In this document: in pieces, positions 8,459 through 17,524 of the stretch | Layout: each line of letters opens with the position of its first letter | Numbering within the stretch: the first letter of the stretch is position 1 | Assembly: GCF_900199725.1 (NCBI RefSeq) | Contig: NZ_LT904904.1 | Location: 2,795,891-2,859,890 of the forward strand | Direction of reading: 5' to 3' | Source of the DNA: Cytobacillus massiliigabonensis | GTDB taxonomy: Bacteria; Bacillota; Bacilli; Bacillales; Cytobacillaceae | Length of the DNA: 64,000 nt | Translations under genes and position numbers: made by a program | Notes under the pieces: generated by a model | The model's input: only the letters and a program-made list of their open reading frames with translations | Database searches by the model: none | What the model was told of the DNA's origin: nothing

Positions 8459-8598
8459 TAAAAAATCATCCTTTCTAGTTTTATCTGCGAAATGAAACTA
8501 TTTATCTGCGAAATTTGAAATATATCTACGAATTCGCGAAATTTATCTACGATATTTTTAAAAAATCGATGTTTCGACAAAACTAAACATATTTCTGC
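8459..8598. repeat. Short-period repeat gap (TTATCTGCGAAA type)
   Basis: The gap between the cyclic amidohydrolase and isochorismatase-type genes holds four degenerate ~20-bp units built on TTATCTGCGAAA or TATCTACGA (about 8482-8552). The rest is the ribosome site of the downstream gene. No clear promoter or terminator is visible, so I cannot say whether transcription is continuous across it. Confidence 0.6.
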
Positions 8599-10059
8599 TT
8601 AATTCTGCTTAACCATTTCCTTTGCTTCCACCTTAGCTGCTTCAAATTTCTCATACTTAAATGTTCTTTCTAGACGCTGAATGCTTTGGCGAGGTACATA
8701 TTGGCCATAGCCCGCTTGCCCTACGACGCCTTTTCCATCTTCATAGACGACATTGCCGCGGATAATCGTTTGAACCGGCTTTCCTTTCAACTTCATCCCG
8801 TGCAGCGGGTTATATTTTGCCATTGATTCTGTTTTCTGTTCGTCGATTACGTATTCTTTTTCAAGGTCAATCACTGTGAAATCCGCGTCGCTTCCGATTT
8901 CCATAGAGCCCTTTTTCGGGTAGATTCCATAGTGGATTGCCGCATTTCGGCTCGTTACCTCAACAAATCTTGATAGTGATAAACGTCCTTTGTTTAATCC
9001 CTCACTTACAAGAATCGGCACCATCGTTTCAACACCAGGGATGCCCGGGAACGTATTCCAAATTGTTGCACCTGGAAAATCTTTTTCCGTAGCAATTTCA
9101 TAAGGGGCATGATCGGTTCCAACAAAGTCGATTGTCCCGTCTGCTAGGGCTTGCCAGTGCGCCTCATTATCTTCCTTGCCGCGTAATGGCGGTGCAATTT
9201 TTGCAAAAGATCCCCGTTCAGACATCGAATCCTTTGCATTTAGCACCAAATAGTGCGGACATGTCTCAGCTGTTACCTTTACTCCCCGTTTTTTTGCTGC
9301 CTTAACAAGCTCTGCACCTTCCTTTGTCGTCATGTGCACAACGTGGACACGTGCATCTGTTGCTTCTGCAAAACTAATGATTAATTCGATAGCCACCTTT
9401 TCAGCAAGAGTAGAGCGCGCTTCTGCCCATGCAGGTCCATCAAAACGGCCTTCTTTTTCTAGTTTCTTTGAATTAAATGTGCAAATATCATAGTTTTCAG
9501 CGTGAACACCGATCGGCAAGCCTGTTTTGGAGACAGCCTTAAAAATCTCCAGCATTTCTGCATCAGAAACGCGAGGGAATGTTGGGACAGATGGTGTCAT
9601 ATACACTTTGAATGCAACAACCCCTTCATCTATTTGCGGGTAAACGTTGTCAAGCCAGCCTTCACGCGCATCCTCTCCAGTCATCCCGCCCCAAAAGCAA
9701 TAGTCCACATATGCTTGATCACGGATGGGTCCAATTTTCTTTTGAAAGCTTTCCCCATCCCGAACAGAAGGCTTGCTGCAGCAAGGCATATCAATAATCG
9801 TCGTCAGCCCGCCTGCAATAGCCGATCGGCTTCCTGTCGCAAACGTTTCCCGATGGGTAAAGCCAGGATCCATGAAGTGTGTATGCGGATCGATACAGCC
9901 AGGAACAACTAGCTTACCGCCAATATCTATCACTTTTTCTGCATTTAGAAAACTAATGTCATTTGAATAACCAACTATTTTTCCATCATTTACGAGAATA
10001 TTTGTTAATACTTGACGATCCCCCTGTGGGATATTTGCATTTTTTAAAATTAAATCCAT
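8599..10059 (-). CDS. Cyclic amidohydrolase (hydantoinase/allantoinase/dihydroorotase-like)
   Basis: A 486-residue binuclear-metal amidohydrolase of the dihydropyrimidinase/allantoinase/dihydroorotase group. Visible ligands are H59 and H61 (DPHTHF), carbamylated K151 (FKVYMTPS), H186 (VHAENY), H242 (VVHMTT) and D316 (GTDHAPY). The AETCPHYL segment (264-271) is typical of the group. The C-terminal ~30 residues are helical and charged. The sequence does not clearly choose between hydantoinase and allantoinase. Given the adjacent xanthine-type permease and the downstream ureidohydrolase- and decarboxylase-like genes, I infer a ring-opening xanthine amidohydrolase producing 4-ureido-5-imidazolecarboxylate. 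Confidence 0.85.
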   Translation of the reverse strand: MDLILKNANIPQGDRQVLTNILVNDGKIVGYSNDISFLNAEKVIDIGGKLVVPGCIDPHTHFMDPGFTHRETFATGSRSAIAGGLTTIIDMPCCSKPSVRDGESFQKKIGPIRDQAYVDYCFWGGMTGEDAREGWLDNVYPQIDEGVVAFKVYMTPSVPTFPRVSDAEMLEIFKAVSKTGLPIGVHAENYDICTFNSKKLEKEGRFDGPAWAEARSTLAEKVAIELIISFAEATDARVHVVHMTTKEGAELVKAAKKRGVKVTAETCPHYLVLNAKDSMSERGSFAKIAPPLRGKEDNEAHWQALADGTIDFVGTDHAPYEIATEKDFPGATIWNTFPGIPGVETMVPILVSEGLNKGRLSLSRFVEVTSRNAAIHYGIYPKKGSMEIGSDADFTVIDLEKEYVIDEQKTESMAKYNPLHGMKLKGKPVQTIIRGNVVYEDGKGVVGQAGYGQYVPRQSIQRLERTFKYEKFEAAKVEAKEMVKQN

Positions 10060-10102
10060 ATAATGACCTCCATCTATTAAAATAATTGGCTACTTTAAAA
10101 TA

Positions 10103-11437
10103 TCAAATGATCTCCATTGAATGATCATTTTTCAATTGTTCAAGCTGCTCACTCTTACTACTATTAATTTCTTTATAATTAAATACCAGATTTAATAAAA
10201 TTGCTGTCAAACTTCCTACAACAATCCCATTTTCAACTAGTAAACGGACGCTCTCTGGAAGATTTCCAAAAATAGCTGGGACAACGGCTGAACCTAGTCC
10301 GATTCCAATTGAGCATGCAACAATGAGCAGATTTTCATTCTTACTGAAATCGACATTGGAAAGCATGCGAATGCCTGACGAAATCACCATGCCAAACATC
10401 GGAATCATCGCTCCTCCCAATACAGCCATCGGAATAATCGTTGTTAAGGCAGCCACTTTTGGCAATAGTCCAAGAATCATAAGAATGACACCCGCAGCAA
10501 TAACAACATTTCTAGTTTTTATCTTCGTTAGCGCAACAAGACCAACATTTTGTGAGAATGATGTATATGGAAAAGAATTAAATATTCCCCCAATAACAAC
10601 CGCAAGGCCTTCTGCCCGCAGCCCTTTTTTAATATCCTTTGAATCTAGCTTTCTTTCACAGACATCCCCTAAAGCTAGAAACACGCCTGTTGATTCGATC
10701 ATGCTCACAATGGCAACAAGGGTCATCGTAAGAATAGCTGACACATTAAATGTAGGAAAGCCGAAATAAAAAGGCTGCACGAAATGGAACCACGAAGCAT
10801 TAGAAACCTCATCAAAACTGACAATCCCCATAAAATAGGCAACAACTGTTCCTGCAATTAATGAAAGCAGTACCGAGATCGCACGCATATACCCTTTAAA
10901 AAATCGATTCATCACAATAATCAAGACTAGAGTTAATGTGGCTAAAAACAGATTTTCTAAGCTTCCAAAGCTTGGATCTCCCTGGCCGCCTGCAGCGTTA
11001 TTCATTGCAACAGGGATTAATGACACCCCAATGATCGCTACAACGGATCCAGTAACAATGGGCGGAAAAAATCGCATAATCTTACTCATAAACTGCGATA
11101 AAATCATAACGATGATTCCTGAAGCAATGATCGCGCCATATATGGCCGTTATCCCCTGCATGTTCCCGATCGCAATCATTGGTCCAACAGCAGTAAACGT
11201 GCACCCTAGAATGACAGGCAGCTTAATCCCAAAATGTTTTCCGCCAATGACCTGCAGCAAGGTGGCAATCCCACATGTAAATAGATCAATAGATATTAGG
11301 TAAGCAAGCTGTTTGGCGTTTAATCCGATCGCAGGACCTACAATTAACGGTACGATTACAGCACCTGCATACATGGCAAGTACATGCTGAAATCCTAATG
11401 TACCCACTTTCCAAGAATTTAGCTTTTCCAAAGACAT
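10103..11437 (-). CDS. NCS2 purine (xanthine/uric acid) permease
   Basis: A 444-residue integral membrane transporter of the NCS2 nucleobase:cation symporter family, resembling xanthine permease PbuX and uric acid permeases PucJ/PucK. About 12-14 hydrophobic segments are visible, with QHVLAMYAG near the N-terminus, the family NSFPYTSFSQNVGLV segment near 290-304, and SMIESTGVFLALG near 246. It is the most upstream gene of the BMC operon. The GGGGGG ribosome site directly abuts the annotated ATG (11437); the TTG at codon 3 (11431) has better spacing and may be the true start. A structured leader lies upstream. Confidence 0.9.
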   Translation of the reverse strand: MSLEKLNSWKVGTLGFQHVLAMYAGAVIVPLIVGPAIGLNAKQLAYLISIDLFTCGIATLLQVIGGKHFGIKLPVILGCTFTAVGPMIAIGNMQGITAIYGAIIASGIIVMILSQFMSKIMRFFPPIVTGSVVAIIGVSLIPVAMNNAAGGQGDPSFGSLENLFLATLTLVLIIVMNRFFKGYMRAISVLLSLIAGTVVAYFMGIVSFDEVSNASWFHFVQPFYFGFPTFNVSAILTMTLVAIVSMIESTGVFLALGDVCERKLDSKDIKKGLRAEGLAVVIGGIFNSFPYTSFSQNVGLVALTKIKTRNVVIAAGVILMILGLLPKVAALTTIIPMAVLGGAMIPMFGMVISSGIRMLSNVDFSKNENLLIVACSIGIGLGSAVVPAIFGNLPESVRLLVENGIVVGSLTAILLNLVFNYKEINSSKSEQLEQLKNDHSMEII

Positions 11438-11454
11438 CCCCCCTGGTTTTTGCT

Positions 11455-11600
11455 TTGTACATTAAGAAAGAATAAATTTTCAGCGAGAAGTATATTCGAC
11501 GCAGTCGAAAATTTTAGGAATGAAGTATAAGTGCAACTACGCCTCCGTCTTCGCCTTTTCAAGTCTCGCCAATCGGCGAGTTTTCTTTATTAAGCCTATC
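11455..11600. other. Structured leader / repeat-like element upstream of the purine permease
   Basis: This non-coding stretch contains two hairpins: TTCGAC-GCA-GTCGAA (about 11488-11502) and CTCGCC-AATC-GGCGAG (about 11566-11581). On the plus strand the second is followed by TTTTCTTT, like an intrinsic terminator, which suggests a plus-strand small RNA. On the minus strand the region is the 5' leader of the permease/BMC operon. I find no purine-riboswitch core. The segment between the hairpins recalls a repeated intergenic element of Bacillus genomes, but I cannot confirm that. Confidence 0.45.
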
Positions 11601-11662
11601 TATGAAAACCATTCGCAATGATCAACCCTCACCTCCTGCACTGGAATAGAACTATATATAAA

Positions 11663-11716
11663 AAACCGCAGCAATAGAGCACATCCTTGAAGCAGAATGG
11701 TCTATTGCTGCGGTTT
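11663..11716 (-). terminator. Intrinsic terminator of the DUF2294 gene
   Basis: A perfect 16-bp stem (AAACCGCAGCAATAGA and its complement) with a 22-nt loop is followed on the minus strand by TTTTTTATATATA. It lies 98 bp past the DUF2294 stop codon. Confidence 0.85.
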
Positions 11717-11814
11717 CAATTAACTTTCGATCAACAAAAGCTAGCGTAACCGCTTTCAATATGGGATTAAAGATAAATGCGCACTGCACATCAATCTCTA
11801 ATTTACTCTTTCTC

Positions 11815-12171
11815 TTACGTATATTCAGCAAAATAAATAATAGTACACGCTTCTTCGGTAAGAGGGTCATAATCTTTTAAGATCGTTTTTACCTTTAATT
11901 TCAGTGTACTTTCAATCTGTCCCTTAAATAGAGATTTAAATTCAGCAATCAATGCTGAATCAACCGAAATAGTAAGGTGGTGAAAGTTTTTGCTAAGCAT
12001 TCGCAATGCCTGCACACGTTTATGCTGAGCGAAAATAATGACACGGTCATCAAATGTTTCAATCCGCTGCTTTTTCACACCCACACCATAGATTTCTTGG
12101 TTTACACGATTGTACAAAAAAGCAAGATCCTTTTTAAAGGTGTGCTGGAAATGTGTTGAAATAGTAGACAT
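11815..12171 (-). CDS. DUF2294 family protein
   Basis: A 118-residue cytosolic protein with the features of DUF2294: the NQEIYGVGVKKQRIE segment near 24-38, DRVIIFAQHKRVQALR near 42-57, and ILKDYDPLTEEACTIIYF near the C-terminus. The molecular role is not established; in some bacilli such genes lie near formate dehydrogenase genes. It sits between the BMC operon and the divergent xanthine dehydrogenase operon and has its own terminator, so it is probably a single-gene unit. Confidence 0.75.
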   Translation of the reverse strand: MSTISTHFQHTFKKDLAFLYNRVNQEIYGVGVKKQRIETFDDRVIIFAQHKRVQALRMLSKNFHHLTISVDSALIAEFKSLFKGQIESTLKLKVKTILKDYDPLTEEACTIIYFAEYT

Positions 12172-12427
12172 ATTTGCCTCCTGTTCATCACTATATTAAA
12201 TTAATCCACTTTTCATACCAGTATCGGAATTGGATATTTAGAATGGCGCCGAAGTAGAACGAAATACTAGGAACGAAACATTCTAGCAGATTACCTACTA
12301 TTCTATCTAATCCTCACCGGAAAATATGTCAAATGCTGTAACCTAAAACCGTTTTCTGTTCGACGTTTTCTCGCAATTTCGCACATTTTTTTATGAATCA
12401 TTTATTTATAAGCAAGGAGGAAAAAGG
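12172..12427. other. Divergent intergenic region upstream of the xanthine dehydrogenase operon
   Basis: This 256-bp gap must hold promoters for the DUF2294 gene and the XDH operon. A strong AAGGAGGAAAAAGG ribosome site precedes the 12428 ATG. I looked for PurR and PucR boxes and found none that convinced me. No ORF or RNA gene is evident. Confidence 0.4.
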
Positions 12428-12919
12428 ATGAAAAAAATAAATTTCACTGTAAATGGTACTCTCCACTCAGTCTCATGCCACCCAGCAAAAACATTATTGG
12501 ATGTACTGCGGGTGGATTTGCAGATGACTGCGAGTAAAGAGTGCTGCGGGAAGGGCGAATGCGGGTCCTGCTCTGTCTTGCTAAATGGAGAGGTTGTCTG
12601 TTCCTGCTTGGTACTAGTTGGTCAGGTTGAAAACGAAGAAATAACAACTTGTGAAGGGATTGGTTTCATTTCCAATATGGATATTATCCAGAAATCCTTT
12701 GTAGAAGAAGGCGCCACACAATGCGGATACTGTACCCCTGGAATTATCGTCGCTTCAAGAGCATTTCTAAATCGTATTGATCATGTACCAACGATTGATG
12801 AAATTAAAACCGCACTTGGAGGAAATCTTTGCCGCTGTACAGGCTACACAAAAATTATTCAAGCCATCCAAACTGCAGCAAAAAAACAAAATATAGAAAA
12901 AGGAACTTTACCAATCTAA
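12428..12919 (+). CDS. pucE: Xanthine dehydrogenase, 2Fe-2S subunit
   Basis: A 163-residue two-cluster ferredoxin-type subunit. The plant-type 2Fe-2S cysteines are in ECCGKGECGSCSVL with a further Cys near 59; the second cluster motif is QCGYCTPG (about 99-106) and GNLCRCTGY. It passes electrons from the molybdenum cofactor to FAD in the XDH complex. It leads a six-gene overlapping operon in which the subunit set matches B. subtilis pucABCDE, although the order differs. The stop shares one base with the next start (TAATG). Confidence 0.95.
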   Translation: MKKINFTVNGTLHSVSCHPAKTLLDVLRVDLQMTASKECCGKGECGSCSVLLNGEVVCSCLVLVGQVENEEITTCEGIGFISNMDIIQKSFVEEGATQCGYCTPGIIVASRAFLNRIDHVPTIDEIKTALGGNLCRCTGYTKIIQAIQTAAKKQNIEKGTLPI

Positions 12920-13536
12920 TGAAAGTTGCAGCCATTCTCTTAGCCGCTGGACAATCCACACGAATGGGCAGCACAAAAGGTCTCCTCCCATGGAAAGGAA
13001 AGTCACTATTCGAACACCAGCTTCATGAATTAGATGCCTCTAATCTATCACAAGTCATTGTTGTAACTGGCCACAAATCGGAACACTTCATGCAGATCGC
13101 TGCCAGCTACTCGGTAACAGCCATTATGAATACCGAGTATTTAAACGGAAAATGCTCTTCAATATTGACAGGACTTCAAAGAGTCAGAAAAGAAACAGAA
13201 GCTGTTTTAGTTACTGCCATTGATCAGCCAACAGACAAATCAATCATTCATCAGCTTATCAGCACACTTCAACAAAACAACGCTTTGATTACTGTCCCCG
13301 TTTTCAGCGGGAAAAGAGGTCACCCTATTCTTTTTTCTGCAAAAATCATGAAAGATCTACTATCTATCAGCGAAGAAACAATGGGGCTTCGCCATCTAGT
13401 TCAAAAATATGATACGAACGTTATCGAAGTTCCCATTCATAACGAACTAATAAACCTCAATATCAACACACCATCCGATTATCAAAAAGCATTGGATTTG
13501 AACAATAAAAGGAGGGACAAAAATGCTAGTTTCTGA
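12919..13536 (+). CDS. pucB: MobA-like nucleotidyltransferase for XDH cofactor (PucB/MocA type)
   Basis: The product is 205 residues when the start is placed at ATG 12919 (MKVAAILLAAG), which overlaps the preceding stop by one base; a longer upstream reading only shadows pucE. It has the nucleotide-binding LAAGQSTRMGSTKGLLPW motif, a VTAIDQPTDK segment and KRGHPILFS of the MobA/MocA family. These enzymes add CMP to molybdopterin to make the cytosine dinucleotide cofactor used by XDH-type enzymes. It overlaps pucC by 14 bp. Confidence 0.9.
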   Translation: MKVAAILLAAGQSTRMGSTKGLLPWKGKSLFEHQLHELDASNLSQVIVVTGHKSEHFMQIAASYSVTAIMNTEYLNGKCSSILTGLQRVRKETEAVLVTAIDQPTDKSIIHQLISTLQQNNALITVPVFSGKRGHPILFSAKIMKDLLSISEETMGLRHLVQKYDTNVIEVPIHNELINLNINTPSDYQKALDLNNKRRDKNASF

Positions 13537-14398
13537 AATGGATATTATCTCACCCCAAACTGTTAAAGATTGCTTATACATTCTATCAAAAAATAAAACT
13601 GCTCATCGCTTAATAGCTGGCGGCACTGACGCAGTTGTGCGGATGAAGGAAGGAAAATGGCTCCCTGCAACTTGGATTAACATTAAAGGATTAAAGGAAT
13701 TGCGCTATATTAAAGAAATAAATGGGGCGATACATATCGGTCCATTAACCACTCATACAGATATCATCCAATCCTCTCTTTTACAAAAGAAAGCGAATGT
13801 ACTTGTTGAAGCAGCTTGTGAAGTGGGAGCTGTACAAATGCAAAATATGGGCACGATTGGCGGGAATATTGGAACGGCATCCCCTGCAGGTGATACGATT
13901 CCGGCTCTGTATGTTTTGGATGCAGCTATTGAACTTCAATCATTATCTAGCAAAAGACTCATTCCAATCAATCAATTTTTTACAGGTCCAGGGCGAACGG
14001 TAATGAAACAAAATGAAATGATCACAAATATAATCATCCAACAGCAAGCGGAAAACGAAATTGGGATCTTCCAAAAGCTAGGTCCGCGTAAAGCTCAATC
14101 AATTTCAATTGTGAATGTTGCGATAATCCTTAGCATGGCTAAGGATCGCGAATGCTTAGGAGGAAAAATTGCTTTTGGCTCCGTCGCACCAACCATTATC
14201 CGCGCAAAAAAATGTGAAGCACTCCTATCCTTACATCCCTTAACAGAAGACATTATTGAAAATATTGCAAAGGTTGCATGGAAGGAAGTTATGCCGATTA
14301 CCGATGGGAGAGCTACAGCTGAATACCGGCGGGATATGGCAAGCGCACTGCTTGCGAGAGGTCTTTATCGCTTAATGAGGAGATGGGAAAGTAAATGA
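13523..14398 (+). CDS. pucC: Xanthine dehydrogenase, FAD-binding subunit
   Basis: A 291-residue FAD-binding medium subunit of the CoxM/XdhB type. The FAD motifs LIAGGTDAVVRMK (about 31-43) and NMGTIGGNIGTASPAGDT (about 108-125) are clear. It passes electrons from the Fe-S clusters to FAD and then to the acceptor. AAAGGAGGGAC precedes the ATG, and the gene overlaps pucD by 4 bp (ATGA). Confidence 0.95.
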   Translation: MLVSEMDIISPQTVKDCLYILSKNKTAHRLIAGGTDAVVRMKEGKWLPATWINIKGLKELRYIKEINGAIHIGPLTTHTDIIQSSLLQKKANVLVEAACEVGAVQMQNMGTIGGNIGTASPAGDTIPALYVLDAAIELQSLSSKRLIPINQFFTGPGRTVMKQNEMITNIIIQQQAENEIGIFQKLGPRKAQSISIVNVAIILSMAKDRECLGGKIAFGSVAPTIIRAKKCEALLSLHPLTEDIIENIAKVAWKEVMPITDGRATAEYRRDMASALLARGLYRLMRRWESK

Positions 14399-16689
14399 AA
14401 CAATCATTAAATTGGGTAGGCAAGCGAGTCAAGCGGATGGACGGACCAGAAAAAGTAACCGGGGAATTAAAATATATGACAGATTATCATTTTGAAAATA
14501 TGGTATGGGGCAAGGTTCTTCGCGCAAAATACCCTTACGCTAAAATTCATTCGATACAAACAGAAAAGGCTCGGCAGCTTCCAGGAGTCATTTGTGTTCT
14601 AACACACGAGGACATTCCAGGGTTTAATGGCTTTGGCATCGTCATTCCCGATCAGCCTGTCCTTGCCTTCGATATTGTCAGGTGCACAGGTGACGCTGTT
14701 GCATTGGTTGCAGCCGAAACACAGGAAATTGCTGAACAAGCACTGGGATTAATCGAAGTAAATTATGAGCCGCTTGAACCTGTTACAGATGCAGAACAGG
14801 CAATGTCTGATACAGCACCAAAGTTACATCCAGACGGCAATATTCATAGCCATGTGAAAATTAAAAATGGAAACACCGAAAACGCTTTTAAAGAAGCGGA
14901 TATCATAATTGAGAATACATTCTATTCGCCTAGGCAAATGCACGCCTTCATCGAAACAGAAGGCGGATGGGGTGTGATGGATTATGAAGGGCTGATAACA
15001 ATCCGCTGCCCTGGTCAATATGCACATAGAGATCGGATGCAGATTGCTCGAGCACTCGCTTATAACCCTGAGCGCATAAGAGTGATTTCCAGTCCAATTG
15101 GCGGTGCTTTTGGCGGAAAGGATGAAATTACTGTCCAAATTTACCTGGCACTCCTTGCGATGCATACGAACGGAAGACCAGTAAAAATCCACTTAAGCCG
15201 TGAAGAATCTGTGATTGCAGGCATCAAAAGACATCCTTTCAAGGTACAAATGAGAACTGCAGCCAAAAAGGATGGAACCTTGCTTGCAAACGAAGTAAGA
15301 GCGGTCGCTGATACAGGCGCCTATGCTTCTCTTGGCGGCGCTGTGATTGCCCTAGCCATTGAACACTCCTGCGGTCCATACAAAATTCCAAATGTGAATC
15401 TTGAAGGTTTCTGTGTATATACCAATAACGGCATTTCTGGAGCATTCAGAGGCTTTGGCGTCAATCAAGTCTGCATTGGAATTGAAACCCATCTGGATAT
15501 GATTGCAGAAAAGCTTCAAATGGACCCAGTTGAAATTCGCAAAAAAAATGTATACCACCAAGGAGAGATTTCAAGCATGGGGCATGTCGTAAAGACAAGT
15601 GTCGGCACCTTTAAAACGCTCGAGGTCGCGGAAAATTGTGACCTATGGAAGAATCGCAACCAATACAAACAAGAAGCTAGTGAGCCTTGGAAAAAAAGAG
15701 GAGTTGCGTTGGCAACCTCCTTCCATGGGATCGGCATGGGTATTGGTCTGCCAGACTATGGAGCAGCTTCCATTGAACTTTTACCTAATGGAAAATTTTT
15801 AGTCGGTGTTAGCTGTGAAGAAATTGGCGGCGGAAATAGTACTGCCTATGCACAGGTTGCTGCCGAAATACTAAATTGTGATATAAATAAAATCAAGATT
15901 ATTCAAGGAGATACCGCCAAAACACTTGATAGCGGGACCGTAACTGCTTCCCGCTCCACGTATACAGGCGGAAGAGCGGTTGCCACAGCCGCACCGAATA
16001 TGATCAAGCTTCTAACAAATGCTGCTGCTGAAATTCTGCAAGTTCCTTTATCTGAAGTAATCGTTAATCATGACTGCTTATCTGCTAAGGAGCAAAATCT
16101 AACATATGAAGCAATCTATGAATATCTGTATAACCACCATAAATCAACCAGAGTAGAAGGACATTTCCTCCTCCCAAAGGAGAAGGCAGAAATAAAAGGT
16201 TCCGGCGGAGCTCCCCACCACTTGTACGGCTATTTAACTCATGTTGTGATGGTCGAGGTTGATACTTTAACTGGTGAAACAGATGTTCTTCGGGTTGTTT
16301 CCATCCCTGATGCTGGAAAAGTGATTAATCCTCAAGGTTTAGAAGGTCAGGCTGAAGGAGGCGCTGTTATGGGAATAGGCTACACACTTTATGAAGACGT
16401 AATCATCGAAGACGGCTTCCATAAAACTAGAAACTTTACTGATTACATTATTCCCACTATTCGAGAGACTCCCCTTATTGAAACCTTCCCTGTAGAGGAT
16501 GAAGAACAAACGGGTCCTTTCGGTGCAAAAGGAATTGGAGAAGTAGTGATGATACCAATCATTCCAGCCATTATGTCTGCTATTTATGACGCTGTCGGTG
16601 CTAGAATTTATCATCTGCCAGCAACCCCGGAAAGAATCTTCACCGCACTAAAAGACTTGAAAAAACAAAATACTCAACCTTCAAGGTGA
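14395..16689 (+). CDS. pucD: Xanthine dehydrogenase, molybdenum-binding subunit
   Basis: A 764-residue catalytic subunit that hydroxylates hypoxanthine or xanthine at the molybdenum cofactor. Motifs seen are GGAFGGKDE near 238, GAFRGFGVNQ near 351 and the C-terminal GPFGAKGIGEV near 717, whose glutamate is the family's catalytic base. Length fits the family. With an adenine deaminase at the operon's end, the unit would convert adenine to hypoxanthine and hypoxanthine to xanthine. Further oxidation to urate is possible, but no uricase or allantoin genes are in the window. Confidence 0.95.
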   Translation: MKQSLNWVGKRVKRMDGPEKVTGELKYMTDYHFENMVWGKVLRAKYPYAKIHSIQTEKARQLPGVICVLTHEDIPGFNGFGIVIPDQPVLAFDIVRCTGDAVALVAAETQEIAEQALGLIEVNYEPLEPVTDAEQAMSDTAPKLHPDGNIHSHVKIKNGNTENAFKEADIIIENTFYSPRQMHAFIETEGGWGVMDYEGLITIRCPGQYAHRDRMQIARALAYNPERIRVISSPIGGAFGGKDEITVQIYLALLAMHTNGRPVKIHLSREESVIAGIKRHPFKVQMRTAAKKDGTLLANEVRAVADTGAYASLGGAVIALAIEHSCGPYKIPNVNLEGFCVYTNNGISGAFRGFGVNQVCIGIETHLDMIAEKLQMDPVEIRKKNVYHQGEISSMGHVVKTSVGTFKTLEVAENCDLWKNRNQYKQEASEPWKKRGVALATSFHGIGMGIGLPDYGAASIELLPNGKFLVGVSCEEIGGGNSTAYAQVAAEILNCDINKIKIIQGDTAKTLDSGTVTASRSTYTGGRAVATAAPNMIKLLTNAAAEILQVPLSEVIVNHDCLSAKEQNLTYEAIYEYLYNHHKSTRVEGHFLLPKEKAEIKGSGGAPHHLYGYLTHVVMVEVDTLTGETDVLRVVSIPDAGKVINPQGLEGQAEGGAVMGIGYTLYEDVIIEDGFHKTRNFTDYIIPTIRETPLIETFPVEDEEQTGPFGAKGIGEVVMIPIIPAIMSAIYDAVGARIYHLPATPERIFTALKDLKKQNTQPSR

Positions 16690-16693
16690 AAAA

Positions 16694-17524
16694 ATGATGA
16701 ACGACAGCTTATTCATAAAACTATCTGAATCAATAAAACAGCGCAAAGAAATCTTTCTGCTTACGATTACTGACTGTGACATGCACGAGCTGATTGGTTT
16801 TAAAGCACTTTTATTGCCTATGGGAGAATTTTATGCCGATTCTCCCTCGCCCATTTCTTTACAGCAAATGATCATGAATCATGCAGAAAAACTAGTAAGA
16901 AAAAAACGCTCAGGCACGTTTACTTTTACCTGGAATGGTTCACTAGTTGAATGTTTCGCCGAATATTTTCCAGTCCCGATCCATTTAATAATTGCAGGTG
17001 CTGGTCATGTTTGTGAGCCTGTCGCAAGAATCGGGAAAATGCTCGGATTCTATGTTACTGTCATTGACGATCGAGAGGATTTTGCAAACAGGGATCGATT
17101 TCCTCATGTTGATGAAGTTATCTGCCAGTCGTTCCTTCATTTTTTCAAGAAGACCGAGATAACAGCACAAACCTATATTCTTCTTCTGACAAGAGGACAT
17201 AAATACGATGTTTTAAGTTTGCAGGAACTGCTGAATCGGAAAGAAAAACCTGCCTACATCGGAATGATTGGCAGCAGACGTCGAATTTCCGGTGTCTTTG
17301 AGCAATTAAAAGGTGATTTTCCGAATGAAAGCTTTGATCAGTTGTTTACACCAGTCGGACTTGATATTGGTGCACAAACACCAGAAGAAATCGCAATAAG
17401 TATTCTGGCAGAAATTTTAAAGTTGAAAAATCAATCATCTGGTTCCTCACTAAGCTTGATGATCCGCAAATATACGAAATTGGGGTTTCGTGAGGGGGCA
17501 ATTAAATGGAACAGCTTCACATAA
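16694..17524 (+). CDS. pucA: XdhC-family XDH maturation factor (PucA-like)
   Basis: A 276-residue XdhC/CoxI-type protein. The C-terminal two thirds carry the Rossmann-like domain (HLIIAGAGHVCEPVARIGK near 97-115; VTVIDDREDFANRDRFPH; IGMIGSRRR near 192). XdhC proteins help insert sulfurated molybdenum cofactor into the apoenzyme. The N-terminal ~90 residues lack the usual short XdhC/CoxI N-domain pattern (GSTPR, GGGC); that domain is encoded separately by the next gene. Gene order and a 4-bp gap from pucD support function with XDH. Confidence 0.88.
   Translation: MMNDSLFIKLSESIKQRKEIFLLTITDCDMHELIGFKALLLPMGEFYADSPSPISLQQMIMNHAEKLVRKKRSGTFTFTWNGSLVECFAEYFPVPIHLIIAGAGHVCEPVARIGKMLGFYVTVIDDREDFANRDRFPHVDEVICQSFLHFFKKTEITAQTYILLLTRGHKYDVLSLQELLNRKEKPAYIGMIGSRRRISGVFEQLKGDFPNESFDQLFTPVGLDIGAQTPEEIAISILAEILKLKNQSSGSSLSLMIRKYTKLGFREGAIKWNSFT

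Noticed and set aside
11438..11640. Purine riboswitch upstream of the permease
   Set aside because: The conserved purine-riboswitch core (paired loops with TATA and the P2/P3 loop motifs) could not be found on either strand.
11652..11870. 72-aa minus-strand ORF
   Set aside because: It spans the terminator hairpin and overlaps the DUF2294 gene in another frame.
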